From Platycnemis pennipes (taxonomy: Eukaryota; Arthropoda; Insecta; Odonata; Platycnemididae): a stretch of 64,000 nucleotides of DNA. Below the pieces are notes generated by a model. That model ran no database searches. It saw only the letters and a program-made list of their open reading frames with translations, and was not told the DNA's origin. Location of the stretch: contig OW121856.1 in NCBI GenBank assembly GCA_933228895.1, positions 18,431,805 to 18,495,804 of the forward strand. Reading direction: 5' to 3'. Positions within the stretch are counted from its first letter, which is position 1, and each line of letters opens with the position of its first letter. The translations under genes and the position numbers were made by a program. This document shows positions 12,224 to 24,704 of this stretch, piece by piece.

Positions 12224-13040
12224 ACACACATCTACATCTACACGATACCCTGCAAGCCACCGCGAGGGTGTGTGGCAGGGGGTGAATATTACCAAGCATG
12301 CACTACCGACATGCAAACAAGCGAACCATAGGGTCTCATGCAACTAGATTGTTAGTATCTACAGTATTTAAGGTATTAACACATGCATCATGCACTACAG
12401 ACTAGTCGAAAATATTTCCCCTACCTATCCCTTTGCTATGCTGCCTATTCTGTTCTCTTATAGTACGGGGGAAAAATGCCATTTTGAATCTATCAGTACG
12501 ACAATCTATCTCTCTAATCTTGGTTATCTTGTCGAATGTAGCATAATACACTGGTGTTTTTAATATGTGCCTAACATCTTCAGTAAAGCTATCCGTTAGA
12601 AATTTCTCTAATAAATTTAATCTGTACCTTAACCTACGCTCTGATATTGACTCCCACCCTAATTCTTGAATTCATACTGAATTACTACTCAACCTATCGT
12701 AATACTTTAACGAGCCTAGCTGCTCTACGCTGCGCACTATCTAGTTCTCTGATCAAACCTAATGCATTCGGATCCCATACACTGGCTGCATACTCAAGGT
12801 GGGGCCTAACTAGAGAAAAGTAACATCGCCCTTTTGCCATCTCATCACATTTCACAAGTACTCTTTTTATAAATCCTAGCTTTCTCTTCGATCGGCCGCA
12901 TATTTCCCGGATGTGTCTTCCCCACGATAAATCCTTAGTGATTGTTACACCTAAATACCTTATGGTTTCAACGCTTTCCATCTTCGTGTTATTAATTTCA
13001 CAACCTTCGTCAAGTCGAGCAAAGATTATGGTCTGAGCTG
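12224..13040 (-). mobile_element. CR1/Jockey-like LINE, 3' end, copy A
   Basis: This is the minus-strand copy with the longest readable coding part. From about 13035 down to 12694 the frame reads the region just after the reverse transcriptase, with IRYLGVTITKDLSWGRHI, then RCYFSLVRPHLEYAASVWDP and SAQRRAARLV. After a frame break it continues through GWES-type and CRTDRFK-type blocks. The 3' end is a TACATCTACATC microsatellite tail at 12230-12241 (plus-strand view), followed by CCTGCAAGCCACCGCGAGG. Copies of this 3' end recur throughout the window. Confidence 0.75.
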
Positions 13041-13267
13041 AAAAGGCGGGAGGGAGTGTCGAGTCACGGGGAAGGCCAGCCATCAATTCGGTACGAGGAG
13101 GGCAAGTTAAAAAATTCACGACATAACACTCATAGTGACAGACAAACTGTTGAGTCAATGCCTTGGAACGAGGACATGGTGCGTATGTTGCTAGTGATCT
13201 GGTACTTTTAGCTGCTGTGGACCACTGTTTAATCTTCATAGTAAGCGGATAAGATAAGCGGTGTCGT

Positions 13268-13980
13268 ATTCATGAGTAAGCTTCATCTACATCATCACAA
13301 TAACCTGCAAACCACGGCGTGGGGGAGTGAAAAGGGTGAAGAAAACTAAATAAGCACTACTGTCGTGAAACAATGTGACTACATGAAACATGTTAGATTA
13401 TAAAGTCGCATGCAGCTAGATGGTTAATATCCACAAAGTAATAAAGAGAAAGGTTAATATCTACGAAGTAATATTGATTATAATTGCATTTTATCTAAAT
13501 ATATTTATCGGTACTTACTCACCATGCATGTGTTACTGATGTTAATACATGTATAATGGGCTACAGACTACTCTATAAATATTTCACCTTTGCTATGCTG
13601 CCTATCGTGTTCTCTTATGGTACGGGAGAAAAATGACATTTTGAATCAATCGGTACAGCAATCTATTTCTCTAATTTTATCTGCTCAAATCTAGCATAAT
13701 ACACAGGGGTTTTTAATATACACCTAACATCTTCAGTAAATCGTGAAGTTTAGACTAGAATATAATTACTAATCCTTTTTATGCATGAATTTAATGCATG
13801 TTCGGTGTGAATTCACCCCCTATCACACAAATTTATAGGGGCTTGCAGAGTATTTAGCAGATGTAAATGTAAAGCTATGTGTTTTAAATTTCTGCAGGAG
13901 ATTTAGCTTATATTTTAACCTACCATCCGATAGTGATTCTCCACCTAATTCGTCTTTTAATTTATTTCAAAGTGGAACTG
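13268..13980 (-). mobile_element. CR1/Jockey-like LINE, 3' end, copy B
   Basis: A diverged minus-strand copy of the same 3' end begins with a CATCTACATCATCAC tail. It includes a local repeat of GGTTAATATC and AAGTAATA. It is interrupted at 13741 by a short plus-strand fragment of the same family. Confidence 0.6.
13741..13873 (+). mobile_element. 5'-truncated LINE tail inserted into copy B
   Basis: About 130 bp of the same LINE 3' end in opposite orientation ends in GCAGATGTAAATGTAAA. Copy B sequence resumes after it (AGCTATGTGTTTTAAATTTC). The joint GTAAA occurs on both sides and may be a short target duplication. Confidence 0.55.
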
Positions 13981-16900
13981 GATATGATACAAAATGATTA
14001 CCAAATAAAAATAAAGACCATATAGTAATTGTTTTGAAAAACTAGACCCAATTAGGTAGCATACCGAATAGGTGTCATAGCTCTAGAAAATAGAGGATAT
14101 GCAGATATGAGGAGTGAAAATTGTATTGTTGCCGAATCAGGGGGTACGTGATCTTGACAGCAGAGTGGGAAAGGGTAGAGCTAAAATATGGCAGGAGAGA
14201 GAGAGAAGGGAATATACTGAAAAGTGGTTAGCACGAGGAGGGATAGAGAGAGTATGGTGATTTGCCAGAGGAAATCATCATACTTTTTATACATAAATGC
14301 ATCAGAATATTTTATGCCAATGTCTTGCAAATTGGTACAGTTCGGGTAACACATTCTTTCTTATGGTCCTCGGTGAAAATAGATGGTCAGTTCGTCATCT
14401 TAGGCCTATTCATACGATTTAACCACACATCGTTGGAAAAAAAATCCACACATTTAGTTACAACAAATATCAATATATAATCAATATAAAATACAACAAT
14501 TATCAATAAAAGTGACTATTTTGACAAGAGCCGACTGATATATTTTATTTCACTACACTTCAGTCGATTCAAAGCCAGACAAAATTTAGTTTTTAACCAA
14601 ATATACCGAAATGGATATAAATTCAGGTAAAATATCGGAAGAGTATTTTCAATGCCATAAACATTTCCTTCAGAATATCCACGTCATTATTTTACGCATC
14701 TGAACACGGCAACGTAGTAACACAAAAAAAATATAATACTGTTCCATACTTTAGCTTTGTGTGCATAAATCTTATGCTATTTGAACCTAAGTGAGTATCA
14801 AGTTTTTTATGACACCAAAAACGCCCTCGTTACGTTAAGCCTGGAGGCGCGAAGAAAATTTGGTAACAACCCCAAGAAAGATTTCGTTCTTATTAACTCA
14901 TTTCTCTTTTTATCCATTTCCCCTGATGGTGACGTAAAAATTTGTGGTTGGGCTTAGTCTTAATATAATAACTTTTTTCGCCAAAGTCAAATTTGAGCCG
15001 TACATTTCTTCGGATACCTTGGTGTATCTACATTTTGGAGCCTTCTCCACCCATCGTAAATGGCGGACTATTCACTGATATGCAAATTCCAAAAATTACC
15101 CCATTGTACTGAGCAAATAAAATGGAATTGAAAATAAATAACAAAAACATACCAATTCCCTGAGTCAAAACTCCAAAAATGACATTTTAAGCTTTTGATC
15201 AAAGCGAAATATTCCTCTGAAACCGAATTCGAGTGTTATTATTTTTCCATTTTCAGGCTTTCCACTCCATTGACTACGGATTAATGCTTTTTCTATTGAA
15301 TTTCAATCACATTTTTGTATTTTCATTCCCGCCAAGGTTAAATACACAGATCTGCGACGGCAACAGTATTACACATTTCATATATATATATATATATCCT
15401 AAAGTCATTTCATCTGTCAAAAACGAGATTAATGGCTCAACGCATAACTGCCCACTTACATGTTCAAATTTTTTGTTCGATGATGGATAATGATTTTTTT
15501 TAACTAATGTATACACACTCGCTAAAGGGAATAAAACATAGTGCTAAATCTTTTAACCAGAATATTGACCCTAATTCATTATTTATTGGGCAATAAATTC
15601 AAAAGCGAGACGTAAATAAGCATGTATCGTGTTCCAGTTTTTTCCACATTTTTGAAACATGTGTTTCAACTTTTCTTGCTTGTTTAAATATTTGGATAAG
15701 CTAGCGTCAGAAGAGAAAATAAAAAATTCTATTGTTTATTTCAACTCGAGTCGTGCATAAGCTCAATGCTCCAATATATGAAAGCACATGTAAAGTGAAA
15801 AAGTTTGAACTTCGCTCAACTTCTCAACCCACAGGGCTCTGGGAATTTCTCCCAAAATTGCAATTGTGAGCGGCCTGAAGAAGGAGGTGGGGTGGGCGTA
15901 TAAACAGCATTCCAGCCGCGATGGGAAATTTCCATGCGATCCAGAGGGAATCTAGAGTTTCGATCGCGTCCAGATATTTCTCGATATTGAATTCGTTCTG
16001 ACACGCGAGAGTACGACCTTAAAAAAACTTCCTTGAGGGAGCATGGGGAAACGAAACAGGAGGATGACCCACAGCTAAAAATCGATTGATCTCTTATCTC
16101 TCGGTTCAGTATAATTTTGAGGAATAATTCATTAATTATAACATAAAAAATCAAATGGAACAGCGAGAGATAAAAAGCCCACCGAGACATTTATCGATCG
16201 ATGACTCCGAGTCTTTCAAGGCGATAGCTCGGACATAGAGGGTACGAAATTTGGCTACGAAATTTTAATACATGCATCAGCCTTAGTCAATACGTCATAT
16301 GTCTGTTATTAAACTTAAAACTCTTCCATTTACTGATTATGGGGGACATGTTTATAACGACATTATATTTAGCTCACTAAGTGTGCCATAGTGTTAATAG
16401 CAAATTCCTTTATTGGTGATAAAATTCACGAGACGCTTGATACGGCCACGATGAATCAGGATAACGGATAGGTTGCCTGTGATCAAAAACCAGTAAAACT
16501 AAAACGTTTTGAAATTTTAAACTATAATGGTTTGACATAACACGTTCTGTAGCATCTGGCCTTAACGATGAATACTGAAACCAATTATCAGCGGCACGCA
16601 ACTATATTTATTACTCAAAATAAAATCGACAAGACAACTATACAATCTCAAAAATCATCGAGGAAAGTTCATTTTTAGTTATCCTCCTGTCTTTGCATTG
16701 AATTGAAGTCTTGAACTGTCTTCGATAGTTCTGTATCTAATTCCATGGATTTTTGAGATAAACTGCGGTGTGCTAAACTACAGAACATTTTGATGTGAAA
16801 CTTCAGGATACATACTCTATTCCCGACAAAACTTCCTCTAACGCCAAACATGAAAGATCTTGGGCCTAAGACAAACACATTTTTTTCCGATACGTGATTA

Positions 16901-17540
16901 TCAGCGTAAGAGAAAAGGGGGTACTCCTAACCCCAGTGTCATATTTAATATCACTCCTTTTCTTATGAAACATCTCTCTCACTCCCATATTGAAAATATT
17001 GCTGGTTAAAAATAAGGTTTATCATATACTAGATGCGCTTTTAGGACGAGTGCTTTATGAAAATAATCCCGCAGCCAAAAGTGTTCTCTCCCTCACCGAA
17101 ATACCAACAGAGATAGAGATACAGGCGTTGAGGCAGGCACTTGAGAATGCTAAGTAGAAACACACGATGTGGGACATGAAAGGGAGGGAAAGGATAAAAC
17201 GGGGGACAGAGATCTGAAGGAGCAATGGAGGGAGACGCGGTGAGGTGCGAGGATTGGAAAGAGCTCTCACAAATAATGCCCAATTGGCGTGCGAAAGCCT
17301 CTCTTCTGTGCTTTCAAGTTTTTATCCGCGCTTACAGGCTCTTTGGACCGGAATAAAAGGAATAAGGGTGGGAATAGAGGGGAAAGGATGAAGGGTGGAG
17401 AAATCCGGCTTCGGCATTAGCTCTAAACGAAAGGTGCCAAGGGGACCACGGTTAAACGTCGCATCCGACGGACGGAGTACTGTACTCAAATTTTCTCCAT
17501 ATAACACTAATGTATGGGCCAAATAATTAATGAAATCGTC
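13981..17540. other. AT-rich intergenic, no gene seen
   Basis: No supported gene in about 3.5 kb. It contains a TA dinucleotide run at about 15380-15397. Open frames up to 124 codons lack motifs and sit in low-complexity or AT-rich sequence. Confidence 0.5.
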
Positions 17541-17544
17541 TTAC

Positions 17545-17640
17545 ACTTTCGGGGTTCGAAGCCGGGCCCTCCACGTGAGAGGCTCTAGAGATAGAGTACT
17601 ACACCACTTCAACCCCAACTCACTATGGCAGACTGGACCA
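17545..17640 (-). mobile_element. tRNA-like SINE head
   Basis: Read on the minus strand, this has GAAGTGGTGTAGTACTC (A-box-like), a variable middle and GGCTTCGAACCCCGAAAG (B-box-like GTTCGAACCCC). It looks like a tRNA-derived SINE promoter rather than a functional tRNA: the anticodon arm and acceptor stem do not close convincingly. Confidence 0.45.
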
Positions 17641-17993
17641 TAATCATAAAATTAGAGAAATTGATTGCCGAACTGATAGATTCAAAATGTCCTTTTTCCC
17701 TCGTACAATTTGAGATACGAATAACGGTAAATATGTCCAATCGGAGAGTAGGTAGTAATGGACACATTGGTAGCTGCATGTTGGTATGAGTACTTAAAGC
17801 TAACCCTACTAACAGAATGTTTTTGCATGTTTTCTTTGCAATTTGTATCTCTTTTAAATAGTGAAGTTCTGACTAGTATATTAATACTATTCCTTTTTTA
17901 TGCATGATATGTACTGAATGTTTGGTAAGAAATCACTCCCTGCCACACACCTTTGTGGTGACTTGCAGGGTATTATGTAGATGTAGACTACAG
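17641..17993 (+). mobile_element. CR1/Jockey-like LINE, 3' end, copy C
   Basis: This plus-strand copy runs from the post-RT coding end (GATAGATTCAAAATGTCC, the DRFKM block) to TTGCAGGGTATTATGTAGATGTAGA. It ends in the family's GATGTA microsatellite tail. Confidence 0.65.
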
Positions 17994-17999
17994 CAACCC

Positions 18000-20100
18000 G
18001 ACTGCTGTGAAGGCCTTGTAGCAAGTAAAGAAGGAAGCGATTCGATTCTACCCTTTGTTGTTCTATGTGAGTGAAGTCATTTGTGGCTCAAATAGCCCAT
18101 ACTAATCAAAATTAATGATTGGAGAGAACATTTCATGTTGATTATTACAAGGAATCATTTGGTCTTATAAATGCTCAAATAACATATTGTAAAAAAACAT
18201 AAAACGTTGTTGCCAACATATGTCTATTCAAACACAAAAGGATAAGAGTCCACAAATGAAAAAGAGCAACGTTCGCCGCAGTGCAAATTATATATGGGAA
18301 ACGTGACATAAATATAAACTGCACGAAGTTTAAATAGAAGCGTCATTATCCATTCCATAACTTTTTCCTGCTCCCCTTCAGTCGAGGCGGCGCTGAGTTA
18401 AGAAGCTAATGCACAGTTCACCCTATAGTAACCTGCGATTCCAAAGCTACTGAGTTTTTACTTAAGCCTCATTCGACTTCCATGAAAACGAATCAAAAAT
18501 ATCTGTACCAGTAATCCGACATCTGATGTTAAATGATGTAGAATTAATTCCGAATAAATATCTTCTTTGCCTTGAGGCCCGTCCAATGGCACGAATGATT
18601 GGAGATATAAGCTGTATTTCGGCAGAATTCATTGGAAGAGGTTAATCATGAGCATAAATTATTATCTGAATTTTTATTATGATAAGACATTAATCATGAA
18701 TCATCATCTGACTAGTAAGTCGCAAGATTCCCCTCTGCTCTTCTCGCTGGTGTTCAGTTTCCTGCTCCTAATATTTGAAGCGTTTTTTTTCTATCATTAT
18801 CAATTCATCGCCACAGCGGGATATTGTTGCTGGGCAAATATTTCCATCAATGATGCCGTAATGACCACAGAACATAATATTTGCTTATTCTTCTTGCGTC
18901 CACACATCCACCGACGTGTCTCTAGGATAAGACGGCCATTAGATTGTAGCGATGATTGAGATTTTTCCATCATATTTACGATCCCGAATGTACCGTATTG
19001 CCAATTTAATGAGATCTTTAATGAGTCTCAATCATCGTATAAATGCTAATATCAGGAGCCCAATTACCAGATGGAAACAGTATTTAGAAGAGAAAAGTCT
19101 TAAGGGAAATCAAGAAACAATCCTCTTCACCTTGATTTTTGAAAAACATCAGTTCCGAGAACAGCAATTTTCTACGTATTTACGCCAGAATTTTCCAGAA
19201 AGAAACGCGGGAACCTTTTGTTGCTTGGATTACTTGAATCGAGTGTAACCATCCCGTGATTTATCTCATTGGTAGTAATTTACTATCTCGGTGTTTCTTT
19301 CTACACACGAAAAATATATGACTTTTTAGACTAGAAAATCTATCATAACCTTGAGCTCACCTCTGTATGGCTAAATGTTTTTATGAAGTGGCTGTTATAT
19401 TCGTTATGCACAAAAATATACCTTTACTTTTACCAGAGTCGAAAACACATATACTAATCAGTAATTAGCTCAATCCCTCAATTCTAGGTTGATAGTGCCA
19501 CTACTGTGCACTATTCGCGACCCCTATGGAGATTCACACCATCCTCAAAACTGGTAAGGTTGGACAAAAGAAGGCACTCATCCATCGCCCTGGAAGGTTG
19601 CTTCACGCACAGGGCCTTCGAGAGATCAAGATGCCAGTTGGTTACGTGTTGGCGACGCCCTTACCGCTGGAGTTTCCGGCTTCGCTATCGAGCGAACGGA
19701 TTGACAGGCGGGCCGAAAAAAATTGTTAGTCGATTTATCGATCCATAGACGACCCGTTGGCGTAGAATGTTTCCGCTTTTTCATTTGACAGAGTACTTTG
19801 AAGTCGGAGTGAGATCCTCGTCGTGGACGAATATTTTCGGTATCGAGTGCGCCTCTCACCGTTAGTGCTTTCCCGCGGTCACCGCCGACCTCAAAGGGCA
19901 TCGCAGAAGGCGATCGAGCAACCGATATCCCTCGACGGAGAGCAATCAGCATATGGAGAGGACTCTCGCAGCAGACGGGCGAGGTCACCTTTGTAAGGGC
20001 ACGCCAGCAGGCTCCTTAAAAAAAGTAGACTAGGGTATTTAGGGGCAGCAACAGCTAAGGCTTTCATCATCAGTATTTCAATCCTAGGATTAGTTTACTC
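18000..20100. other. Intergenic; CpG-rich 19500-20000
   Basis: No gene supported. The 19500-20000 block is GC- and CpG-richer than its flanks and holds three overlapping open frames (67-120 codons) with no recognisable motif. It could be an old exon or regulatory island. Confidence 0.4.
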
Positions 20101-20103
20101 CAG

Positions 20104-20520
20104 CCCTTCATTCTGCCCTATCGAGTGTTAATTCCCTCACACCCTGATATGTTTTCTCTTTCCCGTCCTTCTTTATTTTCCCTTTGTGCTTGTCCCTTTG
20201 TCTTCCCCGCGGGACCTTCCCTTCAATCTTCCCTTCTATTATATTTCTTACTAATACATACATTGTCTCAAGGTATATCCAATCCATCTGGTTCGTTTTT
20301 CCCGTAGGGTTTTCCATGATGTCCTTTCATCATCTACTCATCTGTGCACCTCTTCGTTCATCACTTTAACTGTACATATAATCTTCAACATTCTCCTCCA
20401 GCACCATGTTTCGAAGACTACAATTCTTCGCTGGTCTGTTTCCCCTATGTTCCACGTCTCTGATCCATAGAGTGCCACGCTCAATAAGAATGTTTTGATA
20501 AGGTTATATCGCACTAAATC
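20104..20520 (-). pseudogene. Non-LTR retrotransposon C-terminal relic
   Basis: Minus-strand pieces give a SVALYGSETWNIGE block (about 20460-20500) and then IIEGKIEGKVPRGRQR and GVRELTLDRAEW. This is the arginine-rich end typical of RTE-related LINE polyproteins. Frame breaks separate the pieces. Confidence 0.6.
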
Positions 20521-20559
20521 GGCTAAGGTTATATCGGGTGTAAAACCCCGCAACTGTGA

Positions 20560-20650
20560 CACACACTGAAACCACACCCACGGCGGGACTCGAACCACCG
20601 GCCTTTGGAAATCTAGGCTGACATGCTACCAACCCCTTCACCGTAGCGAC
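20560..20650 (-). mobile_element. tRNA-like SINE head
   Basis: The minus strand reads CGGTGAAGGGGTTGGTAGCATG (A-box region) and GGTGGTTCGAGTCCCGCC (consensus-quality B box). No closing acceptor stem is convincing, so I call a SINE promoter fragment. Confidence 0.5.
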
Positions 20651-20654
20651 TCAC

Positions 20655-21805
20655 TCAAAAAGTGTGATAATTTATTTTGTTTATGCATCATAATCCTGAT
20701 GCATAACACACTTGGCGTGATGAACAAGTTCAAGACTTTATACAGCAATTCCGTGGAAGAGTTGAAGATCTAGATACTGTTCATAAACCACATAAATTAA
20801 TTTACATATGCCTTGAGAATTGTCACAGCAATGTGAAATCCACTTATCTTACTACATTAATAAGAAAGGAGAGGAATACTACATAAATATGGAAGCAGAG
20901 TCAATTCATTTGGTCCGTGAATTAAAAGTGCCAGTATAAGTGAATGGAGGACCTTTTCAGAGGTCAACGGAATGTTAAAGGGGTTGAAAGGGGGGGAATA
21001 GGAGGGGGTGAGTACGAGGTACAAATGAAAAGAAAGGTTGCGCAGGTAGACAATGCGAAGATTGAAGTATGGATTTAATGAGGGGAACGTGAATGGAACA
21101 GGGAGCAGCATACTACCAACATGCAGCTACCTACGCTAACTATTGACACACTTGTAGGTATATACACTTTTTAATATATTAACAGCTATTCATATCCCTA
21201 ATTTTAAGAGGGAAGAAGGATCCAGTTCATAAATTGAACCTTTTCCGTAAGGATACCATATACTGTAGTGTCTTAAGAATTCCATATCCTAGCAGGGTTG
21301 GTTACTTTACCTTAACAAAATTTAATGTATGTACCACTAAAATTCTCAAATAATATCAGTTTTCTGAAAAAACACATGATTTTTAGTTACGAGAAAAGAA
21401 ATGTTTCCTGGGAGAGTCAATATGGTGAGACAGCTGGAGCGATGACCTACCACGGAAATATGGAAATAGCAAGTCCTTAGACTAATATTATGGATAGTCT
21501 CCGCTCAAATTCATGCAATTTATGAAGAGTGCTACATTTTTTCTACTACTTTACTTTAATATTATTGGCGCCAAATTGCAAAAATATTCATGGACAGCTT
21601 CTCACGCCTCACTACCTCGAAAGCTGCTGCCTCTACAGAATTATAGAATAGCCTCTAGAATAGATGAAAATCGCAAGTATTCCTGCGCGCCATTCGTCGG
21701 CAAACGCCCGAGTGAAAACGTTGAAGCTAAGCTTTGGTTCCTGCAGATGAATCGTGAACGAGGAAAATGCCGCTGGACTACAAACTTCCTCGTTCGGTCA
21801 TCTAC
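20655..21805. other. AT-rich intergenic, nothing recognised
   Basis: No supported gene or repeat. Short open frames only. Confidence 0.5.
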
Positions 21806-21808
21806 AAT

Positions 21809-22475
21809 TATCTACATCTGAGCAATACCCTGCAAGCCACCACGAGGATGTGTCACAAGGGGTGAAGATAAGCAAGCATGAACAATTGGCATGTAACTAG
21901 GCAACTACATGGAAACACGTTAGATAATAGGGCCACATGCAGCTAGATGGTTATCATCTGCATATTATTAAAGAGATCATTGGTTATATGGAATTTTTCT
22001 AAATACATTTTAAGGTATTTACCTACCACGCATAGGTTAGTAATGTTAATACATGTATCATGCACTACAGATTACTCTAACAAAATTCAACTACCTATCC
22101 CATTGCTATTCTGCCTATTGTGTTCTCCAATAGCAAGGGGGGAAAATGACATTTATAGTCTATTGGTACGACAAGCTATCATTATAATCTTATTTATTTG
22201 GTCAAATTTAGCACAATACGCAGAATATATATCTAACATTTTCAGTAAAGCTATCCATTTTAAATTTTTGCCGGAGATTTAATCTGTACTTTGACCTACG
22301 ATCTGATAGTGATTCCCAACGTAATGCTTCTAATAATTCTGATACACTACTAAACATATCGTAATACCTTTTAGCAAACGTAGATGCTCTACGGTGCACA
22401 CTGTCTAGTTCTCCGATCAAGCCTAATTCATTCATATCCCACATACTGGCTCATACTTAAGATAGGGCCTAACTA
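21809..22475 (-). mobile_element. CR1/Jockey-like LINE, 3' end, copy D
   Basis: Minus-strand copy from the family tail (TACATCTGAGCAATACCCTG) to the coding end. The coding part at 22208-22444 reads LIGELDSVHRR, ALRWESLSDRR and KYRLNL-type blocks before decaying. Confidence 0.7.
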
Positions 22476-22479
22476 GTCA

Positions 22480-23860
22480 ATTCCAGGTTCCGGGAGGCGA
22501 ATGGAAGCAAATGGAGAGCACGACAATATACTTATGAGTTTGTCTGTCCTTGTGGCATAGACAGAACTTTTGGAGGCAGACAATTTCAATGTGCTGAAAA
22601 ACTTTTCGGTGATTGGAGAATAAACTATGTGGCAGGAGTGAAAGGAGTATAAAATATAGTGAAACGCAATGACGAGTGTTTTAATTTGAGTGGAAACTGC
22701 GTAGAACATTAGTAGAGCGCTTCCAGTAAGCATGAAGTAAACACTGTTTAACTAACTATTACCTCCACTGCGTCCGGCAAAACGTTATTTACATTCTGGA
22801 CGAACCTCGTGATTCCTTAAAAACATCGTTTTTACCTAATCCAACTACGCATCCTTCCCCAAGTGCTGGTTGGATCTCACCTATGAACTCAAATATACCA
22901 ATTCATTACAGTGGCCAAGACGATATCAGTGATAGTGCTTAATATATATTTTGAATGCAAACTTCTGGTTTGGGTCTGGGGCTGTTTGATACAATTACTC
23001 TCAGATAAGTACATTGTGAGAAGATCGCGCAATAATCCCGTATAACAATTAATATAGTACTTATATACGTATATAATTAATATATAAGTCATGACAACAA
23101 AGATGGCAGATATTGAAAGAGGAAATGATTACATGTTTAGGTACCAAAGAATGATTGAGGAATGGTTGAAGGGAAAAGTCATTTTCCTGGAGTGACCCAA
23201 TGAGCAATTGTTAACCTATGAAGCAGTGCAGTGAAGCAGTGCAGATTCCCAACAGGTGGTTGACGAGCCAAGTTCAAAGTTACTACTTGCTCTCAAACTC
23301 GGTTTTCTCATATCTAGTTAACAATTCAAGCCAGGTGATGTGGAAATTAAGTAATTGTCGTGGCTACCAACAGTCCCGATTCCAAGCAACAACATCCCAG
23401 TCAGGAAGCAGAGACGTAAGAATGGGGATGGAAGGGAACACTAAAAGGGTGGATGGAAACTCGGTGTAGTCATTTTCCCCATCTTAGTAAAGGGTGGAAT
23501 CGCGTCCTCATTTATGTGTTCCATTTGACGGACGGAGTTCTCAGCATTAAATGTTATCCACACTGCATCCAGGAAGGGATTTCAATGAAATATCTACCTG
23601 GGTTCGAACCTGGGCTTAAGGGTTTGAACCCTCACCCTTCACCCATGGGCGTTGGGGAGAATGGTGACTCCACTGACTACATTCCCCTTGCAATGCAACG
23701 CCTTGGAATATATTAACAGTAACATGAATGCTATGATCTGTCCTCCTTTTCGTAGCATCTTTACCGGATAATAAAATGTGGAATGAATCTTAGTGAGGGA
23801 ACTATACGGGAGGGTAGTGTGTCGCAAGAGGAGCGAAGGGAATGAAAACACACGCGCCAC
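22480..23860. other. Intergenic, nothing recognised
   Basis: AT-rich with no gene I can support. A GGGTTCGAACC-type B-box-like sequence at about 23600 lacks a partner A box. Confidence 0.45.
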
Positions 23861-23861
23861 A

Positions 23862-24700
23862 CTCAGATATACAATATCTACAATAATACACCGAAAGCCA
23901 CCCCAAAGGTGTGTCGCAGGGGGTGGATCTTCACTAAACATGCAAGACGCGCCATGCTCAAAGAAGATTAGTAGCTACCTTTTAATCGATATATGTAGGT
24001 ATAAAAATTTAAAAAGGATTTAAAGAGCAGAGCAAGCATGCATAAACGTGTTGTTAGGTGGGTTAGAAAAGTCTTTATACGTACATGCATCTACCAAGGC
24101 TATCTTTTGATATGCATATGTACATTTTATTGAATATAATCACAGCTCTTCAGATCCCTAATAGTACGAGGAAATCAATACGATTAAGACTATATTCTAA
24201 CCCACGGGCTGGTAAAGATTCCCACTTAAGCTCTTCTAATAGTCTGGTTACGATAATATAGCTAACATACCGTTCCTTTGCTAATCCTGGCAATCTTCAC
24301 TGCACACGGTCCATCGTTCTTGAAGTCTGTTTCGTTGAGATTCCATATGCTGGGGGCGTATCCCAAATGAGGTCTAACAAGTAAAAAGTAGCTATATTCT
24401 CGCACATTTTCCCAATACCCTTTTTTAAATCCCAATCTACGTATTGCTTGACCAATGGTTTCCGGTACCTATATGTTTACCTCAAAAAAAATCATATGTG
24501 CCCTATTCCAAGAATTTATTATAATTGTGTTAATTCGCTATTCTTAACATACTAAGTGTTAAGAGGACAATTGTTCTTTTTCCAAAATTTTATTACAAAC
24601 TACTTTTTCAGATTAAATTCCACCTGCCATGTATTACACCAGCTTTCAATTGCTTCTAAGTCATCAATTAACAGCTTCCAAGGCATGCAAGTGAACACGT
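23862..24700 (-). mobile_element. CR1/Jockey-like LINE, 3' end, copy E
   Basis: Minus-strand copy carrying an abbreviated tail (CAATAATACACCGAAAGCCACC) and a longer, decayed coding part that still shows PHLGYAPSIWN-like and AIRRLGFKKGY-like remnants. It belongs to a subfamily with a TATTTTACTGAATATA-like segment, shared with copies F and G. Confidence 0.55.
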
Positions 24701-24704
24701 AAAA

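Noticed and set aside
12230..12241. TACATCTACATC runs as independent microsatellites
   Set aside because: Each is the 3' tail of a LINE copy, always followed by the same CCCTG(C/A)AAGCCACC sequence.
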